Position numbers and translations under genes: made by a program
Shown here: one piece after another, positions 14,784-21,396 of the stretch
How positions within the stretch are numbered: the first letter of the stretch is position 1
Layout: each line of letters opens with the position of its first letter
Notes under the pieces: generated by a model
The model's input: the letters and a program-made list of their open reading frames with translations, nothing else
Told to the model about the DNA's origin: nothing
Databases searched by the model: none
NCBI GenBank assembly: GCA_903847405.1
Contig: CAINDP010000204.1
Coordinates: forward strand, 1 to 32,697
Direction of reading: 5' to 3'
Source of the DNA: an uncultured Myxococcales bacterium
GTDB taxonomy: Bacteria > Myxococcota_A > UBA9042 > DTJE01
DNA: 32,697 bases

Positions 14784-16583
14784 ATGGTGAACCTGACGAT
14801 CAACGGCTTCCCGGTCCAGGCGGCAGACGGTTCGACCGTGCTGACCGCGGCGCGTGATGCCGGCATCAACATCCCGACCCTGTGCTACCTGGAAGACGTG
14901 CAGGCCATCGGCGCCTGCCGCCTCTGCATGGTGGAAATCGAGGGTGCCCGCACCCTGATCCCGGCCTGCGTCGCACCGGCGACCGAGGGCATGAAGGTCA
15001 AGACGAACAGCCAGCGTGTCCGTGACGCCCGTCGCACGGTCATGGAACTGCTGATGTCCGACCACGCCGGCGACTGCAAGACCTGCGACCGCAACGACGA
15101 TTGCGAGTTCCAGGCCCTGGCCCGCGACCTGGGCATCCGCCAGATCTCGTGGCCGGGCGACGTCAACCCGTCGCACATCGACACCTCCACGTCGGCCCTG
15201 GTGCGCGACACCGGCAAGTGCGTGCTGTGCCGCCGCTGCGTCACGGTCTGCAACACGACCCAGGCCGTGGGCGCCCTGTTCCCGCAGGCCCGCGGCTTCA
15301 AGACCGTCGTCGGTCCGGCGTTCGGCCGGGACCTCGACACCGTCACCTGCGTGCAGTGCGGCCAGTGCTCGGCCGTCTGCCCCGTGGGCGCCATCAGCGA
15401 GCGCGACGACACCGACAAGGTGTGGGCCGCCCTGGAGAACCCTGCCAAGTACGTCGTCGTGCAGACGGCGCCGGCCATCCGCGCCGCCCTGGGCGAGGAG
15501 TTCGGCTACGAGCCCGGCACGCTGGTCACCGGCAAGATGACGGCGGCCCTGCGGCGCCTGGGCATCAACGCCGTGTTCGACACGAACTTCACGGCCGACC
15601 TCACCATCCTCGAGGAAGGCACGGAACTGCTGATGCGCCTGAAGGCCGCGCTGGTCCCGTCGGAAGGCGGCCACGCGGAAGGCCACCACGCCCACGGCCC
15701 CCTGCCGCTGGCGACGTCCTGCTGCCCGGCGTGGATCAAGAACTGCGAGCACTTCCACCCGGACTTCCTGCCGAACCTGTCCACCTGCAAGTCCCCCCAG
15801 CAGATGTTCGGCGCGGCGGCCAAGACGTACTACTCGCGCACGATCGCCAAGCACCCGTCGGACATCTTCGTCGTGTCGATCATGCCCTGCACGGCCAAGA
15901 AGTTCGAAGCCGAGCGGCCCGAGATGGAGGCCTCCTGGCAGCGCGACGTGGACGTGGTCCTGACCACCCGCGAATTGGCCCGCATGATCAAGGAAGCCGG
16001 CATCGACTTCCGGAACCTGCCCGACGAAGCGATGGACGCGCCGATGGGCCTGGGCACCGGCGCGGCGGACATCTTCGCCAACACCGGCGGCGTCATGGAA
16101 GCCGCCCTGCGCACCGCCTGGGAAATCGTGACGGGCCACCAGTTGCCGTTCGACGGCCTGCGCGTCACCCCGATCGAAGGCATGGAAGGCGTCAAGGAAG
16201 CCGCCGTGACCTTCACCGGTTGCACCCCCGACTGGTCCTTCCTGGAAGGCGTCACCGCGAAGGTCGCGGTCGCCCACGGGCTGGCCAACGCGAACAAGGT
16301 CGTGGACAGCATCCGCAAGGGCGAAGCGTCCTACCACTTCATCGAGTTCATGTCCTGCCCCGGCGGCTGCATCGGCGGCGGCGGCCAGCCCCGTCTGACC
16401 ACCGACGCCGTCCGCAAGGCGCGTACCGACGCCATCCGGCGCGAGGACCAGGGAAAGGGTCTTCGCAAGTCCCATGAAAACCCGCAGGTGCGGGCGGTCT
16501 ACGAGGCGTTCTTCAAGACGCCGAACTCGGACCTTTCGCACCGCTTCCTCCACACCCACTACTTCGGGCGAGACAGGGTGTGA
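14784..16583 (+). CDS. hydA: [FeFe]-hydrogenase catalytic subunit (M3 type)
   Basis: This 599-residue enzyme reversibly reduces protons to H2. N-terminal clusters: [2Fe-2S] at Cys34, 45, 48 and 62; a His-ligated 4Fe-4S at His94, Cys98, 101 and 107; and two 4Fe-4S at Cys146/149/152/156 and 189/192/195/199. The H-cluster motifs are intact: L1 TSCCPAW with proton-relay Cys313 and ligand Cys314, L2 MPCTAKKFE with Cys369 and Lys372, and L3 CPGGCIGGGGQP with Cys525 and Cys529. It is therefore predicted to be catalytically competent. A His-rich insertion (about 295-305) just before L1 is unusual. AGGAGG lies 8 nt before the ATG. With the two upstream subunits it forms a trimeric HydABC-like complex. 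Maturases HydEFG are needed but not in this window. Confidence 0.96.
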   Translation: MVNLTINGFPVQAADGSTVLTAARDAGINIPTLCYLEDVQAIGACRLCMVEIEGARTLIPACVAPATEGMKVKTNSQRVRDARRTVMELLMSDHAGDCKTCDRNDDCEFQALARDLGIRQISWPGDVNPSHIDTSTSALVRDTGKCVLCRRCVTVCNTTQAVGALFPQARGFKTVVGPAFGRDLDTVTCVQCGQCSAVCPVGAISERDDTDKVWAALENPAKYVVVQTAPAIRAALGEEFGYEPGTLVTGKMTAALRRLGINAVFDTNFTADLTILEEGTELLMRLKAALVPSEGGHAEGHHAHGPLPLATSCCPAWIKNCEHFHPDFLPNLSTCKSPQQMFGAAAKTYYSRTIAKHPSDIFVVSIMPCTAKKFEAERPEMEASWQRDVDVVLTTRELARMIKEAGIDFRNLPDEAMDAPMGLGTGAADIFANTGGVMEAALRTAWEIVTGHQLPFDGLRVTPIEGMEGVKEAAVTFTGCTPDWSFLEGVTAKVAVAHGLANANKVVDSIRKGEASYHFIEFMSCPGGCIGGGGQPRLTTDAVRKARTDAIRREDQGKGLRKSHENPQVRAVYEAFFKTPNSDLSHRFLHTHYFGRDRV

Positions 16584-16593
16584 CGCGGGCGTA

Positions 16594-16646
16594 CCCGGCG
16601 TCCAGCGACGGTACCTCCTCGCTGGGCGCCGGGCACCACTAGTTTT
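16594..16646 (+). terminator. Terminator-like hairpin after hydA
   Basis: 16594-16608 and 16619-16633 form a 15-bp GC-rich stem (one G-T pair) with a 10-nt loop, 11 nt after the hydA stop. A short T-run lies only at 16643-16646, nine nt beyond the stem, so termination may be partial. A -10-like TATGCT follows at 16650-16655 and may serve the sensor gene, but no -35 is visible. Confidence 0.6.
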
Positions 16647-16688
16647 GGGTATGCTAGCCTGCGTGCTGGGGCGAAGCAGGAGATCCCG

Positions 16689-18731
16689 ATGGCCGTCCTG
16701 TGGACGATTCCCGAACGGTGCCGACGCTGCTACACCTGCGTCCGGGACTGTCCTGCCAAGGCCATCCAGGTCGTTTCCGGCCAGGCGCGGGTCGTGCCCG
16801 AGCGCTGCATCGCCTGCGGGAACTGCGTGAAGGTGTGCGCCCAGGGCGCCAAGCGCGTCCGGGACGACATCGACGAAGTCCGTGACATGCTGGCCGGCGA
16901 CAAGCCGGTGTTCGCCTGCATCGCCCCGTCCTATCCCGCAGCCTTCGACACCGTGGAACCCGGGCGCGTCATCCAGGCGATCCGCGCCCTGGGATTCGCC
17001 GAGGTCTGGGAAGTGGCCTTCGGGGCCGAACTGGTGGCCCCGGCGTACCTGCGCCTGTTCAACGAGGCCCGCCGGACCGGGAAGCCCGTGATCGCCACGC
17101 CCTGCCCTGCCGTCGTGACCTACATCGAAAAGTACCTGCCCGAACTGCACGACTACCTGGCGCCGATCGTGTCGCCCAAGGTGGCCGTGGCGCGCGCCAT
17201 CCGGCAGAAGCACAACGGCAACGTCCGCGTGGTGTTCATGGGCCCCTGCGTGGCGAAGAAGCACCACCTGCACACCGAATCGAACAGCGCCCTGGACGCC
17301 GTCCTGACGTTCGACGAACTGCACCGGATGTTCGTTGCCGCGGGCGTGGACCCGGCCGAGCAGCCCGTCAGCAGCTTCGACGGCCCCCGGGCCCACATCG
17401 GGCGGACCTTCCCCATCAGCGGCGGGCTGCTGAAGACCGCCGGCATGGGCGCCGACCTGCTGGACGGGGAAATCGTCGGCACCGAAGGCAAGAACCGCGT
17501 GCTGGCCACCCTGAAGGATCTGGCCGGCGGGCGCAGCCACGCGCTGTTCTACGACCTGCTGTTCTGCGAAGGGTGCATCGACGGCCCGATGATGCTGAAC
17601 GACCTCAGCGTGCTGGCCCGCAAGGAACTGCTGGTCACGCACATCAACGACCGTGCGCGCTTCGTGTCGCACCGCGAACTGGCCGAGTCCCTGGCCGAGT
17701 ACGAGGGCCTGGACCTGTCGCGGAAGTTCGAGCGCGAGAACCTCAGCCTGCCCCAGCCTGCCGAGGAGGACATCCTCAAGACGCTGGAGCGGATGCGCAA
17801 GGCGCTGCCGAACGACCAGTTGAACTGCGGCGCCTGCGGCTACCCGACCTGCCGGGAAAAGGCGATCGCGGTGTGCCAGGGCCTGGCCGAGCCCGCCATG
17901 TGCCTGCCCTTCCTGGTGGACGAACTGGAGCAGGTCGTCACCGACCTGCGGCAGTCCCACGAGGACCTGGCGACCACCCAGAAGCAGTTGCTGCGCAGCG
18001 AGCGGCTGGCGTCCATGGGCCAGTTGTCGGCGGGCATCGCCCACGAACTGAACAACCCGCTGGGCACGATCCTCCTGTACAGCCACATGCTGATGCGCGA
18101 AGTCCGGGACGATCGCGGCAAGGAAGACCTGCAGTTGATCGTCAGCGAGGCCACGCGCTGCAAGGACATCGTGCGCGGCCTGCTGGACTTCGCCCGGAAG
18201 TCCCGCGTGTCCAAGGCGCCGGCCGACATGAAGGAGGTGATCGACGAGATCGCCTCCATCGCGAAGGCCCGTGCCGACGAGATGCGCGTCGTGGTCACCA
18301 CCGCGGTGGCCGAAAACCTGCCCGTGCTGATGATCGACCGGGTCCAGTTGCGGCAGGCCCTGGTGAACGTGGCGATGAACGCCGTGGACAGCATGCCCGG
18401 CGGCGGCAGTCTGCACCTGGCCGCGCGGCTGTCCGATTCGGGCGACGACGTCCGGATCGAAATCACCGATACCGGGTGCGGGATCCCGACCGAAAACCTC
18501 AGCCGCCTGTTCACGCCGTTCTTCACGACCAAGGCCATGGGCAAGGGCACCGGCCTGGGCCTGGCGATCACCTACGGCGTGATCAAGATGCATTCCGGCG
18601 ACATCACCGTCGACAGCGAAGTCGGCAAGGGAACGACGTTCACCATCCGCCTTCCGGTGCGGACGGCGGATGCGATCGGGGACGATGGAAGCGCGCGTGA
18701 ATACCGCGTCGAGGAACAGTATTTCAGGTAA
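16689..18731 (+). CDS. Hydrogenase-like sensor fused to a histidine kinase
   Basis: The 680-residue cytoplasmic protein has two 4Fe-4S clusters (Cys11/14/17/21 and 40/43/46/50), then a [FeFe]-hydrogenase large-subunit-like domain (about 72-340). The L1 motif reads TPCPAV: ligand Cys139 is kept but the catalytic proton-relay Cys is Pro138. L2 is MGPCVAKK with Cys187. L3 is shortened to CEGC (Cys293, Cys296) followed by IDGP. Four cluster ligands therefore remain but turnover is unlikely, as in the sensory (HydS-like) groups. A FeS motif NCGACGYPTC with further Cys (380-405) and a coiled linker lead to HisKA, His452 in GIAHELNNPLG, and an HATPase (N-box Asn564, DTGCGIP 594-600, GTGLGLA 620-626). 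No PAS domain was seen. AGGAG lies 6 nt before the ATG. It probably signals H2 or redox state to the receivers that follow. Confidence 0.9.
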   Translation: MAVLWTIPERCRRCYTCVRDCPAKAIQVVSGQARVVPERCIACGNCVKVCAQGAKRVRDDIDEVRDMLAGDKPVFACIAPSYPAAFDTVEPGRVIQAIRALGFAEVWEVAFGAELVAPAYLRLFNEARRTGKPVIATPCPAVVTYIEKYLPELHDYLAPIVSPKVAVARAIRQKHNGNVRVVFMGPCVAKKHHLHTESNSALDAVLTFDELHRMFVAAGVDPAEQPVSSFDGPRAHIGRTFPISGGLLKTAGMGADLLDGEIVGTEGKNRVLATLKDLAGGRSHALFYDLLFCEGCIDGPMMLNDLSVLARKELLVTHINDRARFVSHRELAESLAEYEGLDLSRKFERENLSLPQPAEEDILKTLERMRKALPNDQLNCGACGYPTCREKAIAVCQGLAEPAMCLPFLVDELEQVVTDLRQSHEDLATTQKQLLRSERLASMGQLSAGIAHELNNPLGTILLYSHMLMREVRDDRGKEDLQLIVSEATRCKDIVRGLLDFARKSRVSKAPADMKEVIDEIASIAKARADEMRVVVTTAVAENLPVLMIDRVQLRQALVNVAMNAVDSMPGGGSLHLAARLSDSGDDVRIEITDTGCGIPTENLSRLFTPFFTTKAMGKGTGLGLAITYGVIKMHSGDITVDSEVGKGTTFTIRLPVRTADAIGDDGSAREYRVEEQYFR

Positions 18732-18774
18732 CCTGTGCGGCGGTTCGACCCGCCACGCTGCCATGGAGGATGCG

Positions 18775-19158
18775 ATGAGCGACGTGAAGAAAGTGCTGCT
18801 GGTGGACGACGATGCGAACCTGGTGGCGGTCAATCGCGCGGTGCTGGAAAGCCGCGGGTACACGGTCACGGCGGCCCACTCGGGCCCCGCGGGCCTGGTG
18901 AAGGCCAAGGCCGACGCGCCGGACCTGATCGTGCTGGACGTGATGATGGGGACCAACAGCGAAGGCTTCGACCTGGCGCGCGCCCTGCGGAAGGACGACG
19001 CCACGAAGGCCATCCCGCTGATCATGGTCACGTCGGTCAACACGACGGTGCCGTTCAAGTTCGAGCCGGACGCGACGTACCTGCCGGTGGACCGCTTCCT
19101 GGAGAAGCCGGTCGCCCCCGAAGCCCTGCTGGCGGAAATCCAGGGCATCCTGTCCTGA
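18775..19158 (+). CDS. Stand-alone response-regulator receiver (CheY-like)
   Basis: The 127-residue protein is a receiver domain only. The acidic pocket is at Asp11-13 in VDDDAN, the phosphoacceptor is Asp55 in VLDVMMG, the switch residue is in MVTSVN, and the conserved lysine is Lys111 in FLEKPV. An extended loop, TTVPFKFEPDATYLPVD, precedes the lysine. There is no output domain, so it must act by protein contact or as a phosphorelay intermediate. ATG 18775 has GGAGG 5 nt upstream; the open frame extends upstream into the kinase gene but without an SD. It lies 43 nt after the hydrogenase-like kinase and 65 nt before the receiver-kinase, so all three are probably one operon. Confidence 0.9.
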   Translation: MSDVKKVLLVDDDANLVAVNRAVLESRGYTVTAAHSGPAGLVKAKADAPDLIVLDVMMGTNSEGFDLARALRKDDATKAIPLIMVTSVNTTVPFKFEPDATYLPVDRFLEKPVAPEALLAEIQGILS

Positions 19159-19223
19159 TCCCCGCCGACCCGGGCGGTGCCGCTGTCGCCTCGGGGCCAA
19201 TCCCGTGCCCCCCGGAGGTCCTC

Positions 19224-20717
19224 ATGGCCGATCGACCCAGCCGAATCCTGGTCGTGGACGACGAGGTCGGAATGCGCGAGGGGTGCCGTCGCATCCTCGC
19301 GGCCGAGGGCTACGAGGTCGAAACGGCCGAGGACGGGCTGGCGGCGCTGGAAAAGTTCAAGACCGCCGGCGGGTTCGACGTCGTCATCTCCGACCTGAAG
19401 ATGCCCCGCATGGGCGGCATGGACCTCATCGAGGCCCTCCACGTCATCGACGAGGACGCCCTGCTGCTGGTCATCACGGCCTACGCGACGATCGACACCG
19501 CCGTGGACGCCACCAAGCGCGGCGCCTACGGCTACATCCCCAAGCCGTTCACGCCCGACGAACTGCTGCTGCACGTCCGCAACGGCCTGGAAAAGCGCGC
19601 CCTGCGGATCGAGGCCAAGGCCCTGCGCGAGGAGCGCGAGCGCCGCCTGCTGGAAGTGGCGTTCGAGCGGTCGAAGTCCACCACGATCCTGCACTGCATG
19701 ACCGACGGCGTGCTGGTGGTGAACCGCGAGGGCCGCATCGTCCTGCGCAACGCGGCGCTGTCCCGCATCCTGCCCAGTTGCGCGGAGGATCCCCTGTCCG
19801 CGCCCGAGGTCGAGGCCCTGGAACTGCCCGAACTGGTGACGCTGGTCATGGAAGTGGTGCAGGCCGACGCGCCCATCATCGCCTCCAAGGAGATTTCCAT
19901 CGGGTCCTGCACCTACATGGTCAACGCGGCGCCGGTGCTGGAGCCGTCGGGCGAAACCCTGGGTGCGGTCGCGGTGCTGCGCGACATCACGGCGCTGAAG
20001 AAGCTGGAAATCGCCAAGTCGATGTTCGTGTCCATGGTGGCCCACGAACTGAAAAGCCCCCTGGCGACGATCGAGTCCTCGCTGAACATCGTGCTGACGG
20101 GCATCGCGGGCGACGATCCGGAACGCGATCGCCAGATGATGCAGCGCGCCCTGCTGCGGGCCACCACCCTGCGGACGCTGGTGTCGGACCTGCTGAACCT
20201 GACGGCGATCGAAACCGGCAACTTCAGCCTGAAGCGCCAGCACGCCGACCTGTGCATCATCGTCCGCGAAACCGTGGACGCCTACGCGGACAAGGCGGCC
20301 GAAAAGAACGTGACCCTGCACCTGGAGTGCACGGGCCCGGCCCCCATCGACCCGATCCTCGCCGACCCGAACGCGGTGCGCAGCATCGTCACCAACCTGG
20401 TGGACAACGCCGTCAAGTACACCCCCAACGGGGGCCACGTGAACGTCCGCGTGGACGGCAACGGCCTGTACACGCGGGTCGTGGTGAAGGACTCGGGCAT
20501 CGGCATGACGCCCGCGGAACGCGACCGGGTCTTCGACGAGTTCTATCGCGTCAAGAACGACTACACGGCCCACGTCCCGGGCACGGGCCTGGGCCTGGCC
20601 CTGGTGCGCCGCCTGGTGGACATGCACCAGGGCCGCATCGACGTGGACTCGACCCCCGGCAAGGGCAGCGCCTTCGCCGTCAGCCTCCCGACCGTCGCCT
20701 ACGCCACCGGGATGTAG
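19224..20717 (+). CDS. Receiver-PAS-histidine kinase (hybrid with N-terminal receiver)
   Basis: The 497-residue soluble protein starts with a receiver (about 7-122; Asp57 in ISDLKMPRMGG, Lys107 in YIPKPF). A coiled linker and a PAS domain (about 150-255, ending AVLRDITALKK) follow. The HisKA phosphoacceptor is His274 in SMVAHELKSPLATIE. The HATPase has Asn395 in NLVDNAVKYT, DSGIGM (423-428) and GTGLGLAL (453-460). No transmembrane segments are present. The receiver-first order suggests that it is controlled by phosphotransfer from another kinase, most simply the hydrogenase-like kinase upstream. The target of its own phosphate is not evident. GGAGG lies 6 nt upstream of the ATG at 19224. Confidence 0.9.
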   Translation: MADRPSRILVVDDEVGMREGCRRILAAEGYEVETAEDGLAALEKFKTAGGFDVVISDLKMPRMGGMDLIEALHVIDEDALLLVITAYATIDTAVDATKRGAYGYIPKPFTPDELLLHVRNGLEKRALRIEAKALREERERRLLEVAFERSKSTTILHCMTDGVLVVNREGRIVLRNAALSRILPSCAEDPLSAPEVEALELPELVTLVMEVVQADAPIIASKEISIGSCTYMVNAAPVLEPSGETLGAVAVLRDITALKKLEIAKSMFVSMVAHELKSPLATIESSLNIVLTGIAGDDPERDRQMMQRALLRATTLRTLVSDLLNLTAIETGNFSLKRQHADLCIIVRETVDAYADKAAEKNVTLHLECTGPAPIDPILADPNAVRSIVTNLVDNAVKYTPNGGHVNVRVDGNGLYTRVVVKDSGIGMTPAERDRVFDEFYRVKNDYTAHVPGTGLGLALVRRLVDMHQGRIDVDSTPGKGSAFAVSLPTVAYATGM

Positions 20718-20823
20718 GCCCCCCCCCAACCCGTTTCCCGCGAGTTTGAACGACCGGCTCGGCCGCGCTGGCAGCGGTCCTGCGGGCCCGGCCGGCGACA
20801 GCGACGCGACTTCCGTGCGACAG

Positions 20824-20829
20824 TAGAAT
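20824..20829 (+). promoter_or_regulatory. Weak -10-like element upstream of sixA
   Basis: TAGAAT lies 24 nt before the ATG at 20854, without a recognisable -35 at the right distance. The 136-nt gap 20718-20853 also holds a run of nine C residues (20719-20727) and a low-quality -24/-12-like sequence at 20769-20784. I saw nothing else there. Confidence 0.25.
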
Positions 20830-20853
20830 CCTCGATCGCTGGGGAACCCGTTC

Positions 20854-21363
20854 ATGAAGAGCCTCATCCTGTTCCGGCACGGGCCCGCGGGCCATTCCGA
20901 CGAAACGATGCCCGAGGACGATGCGCAGCGGCCGCTGACTCCGAAGGGGCAGAAGGTCAGCAAGAACGCGGCGAAAATGATGCGCCTGATGGGCGCGCGC
21001 CCGACGGCCGTCGTGACCAGCCCGCTGGATCGCGCCGCGCAGACCGCCGCGATCGCCGCCAAGGTGATGGGCCTGGAGGACGGCGTCACGATCTGCGACG
21101 CGCTGCGGCCCGGGACGCCGATCCGGGACATGATCGAAGCCCTGGCGCCGCTGTTCGCCACCACGGACACGCTGCTGGTCGTGGGCCACGAGCCCGACCT
21201 GTCCCACCTCGCCGCCACCCTGGTGTCGGGCCAGCCCCACGCGGCCCTGGAACTGCGCAAGGCCGGTTTCTGCCTGCTGATGGCAGACGAACTGCGTGCC
21301 GGCAAGTGCGCGGTCCTGCGGGCGCTGCTGAATCCCCGGGGCATGGAAGGCGACGCCGACTGA
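20854..21363 (+). CDS. sixA: SixA-type phosphohistidine phosphatase (histidine phosphatase superfamily)
   Basis: The 169-residue protein has the branch-1 catalytic motif LFRHGPAG with His9 and the second catalytic His112 in VVGHEPDLS. The segment TSPLDRAAQTA supplies the conserved Arg. Compact size without insertions is typical of SixA, which removes phosphate from histidine in HPt domains. It lies just downstream of a three-gene phosphorelay and heads the polyphosphate genes (33 nt before ppk). SixA relatives next to ppk and CHAD genes are a recurrent arrangement, so its substrate could relate to either. It starts at ATG 20854; only a weak purine-rich site (TGGGGAAC) lies upstream. Confidence 0.88.
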   Translation: MKSLILFRHGPAGHSDETMPEDDAQRPLTPKGQKVSKNAAKMMRLMGARPTAVVTSPLDRAAQTAAIAAKVMGLEDGVTICDALRPGTPIRDMIEALAPLFATTDTLLVVGHEPDLSHLAATLVSGQPHAALELRKAGFCLLMADELRAGKCAVLRALLNPRGMEGDAD

Positions 21364-21396
21364 CGTGCGGACCACGACACCTCGCAGGAGACCCCG

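Noticed and set aside
16632-16648. A sigma-54 promoter before the hydrogenase-like sensor gene.
   Set aside because: GGCACC is present but no GC follows at the required 10-nt spacing.
20769-20784. A second possible -24/-12 site upstream of sixA (GG and GC 10 nt apart).
   Set aside because: Beyond TGGCA and the GC the consensus is poor (CTGCG at -12). It lies in very GC-rich sequence where such spacing arises by chance.
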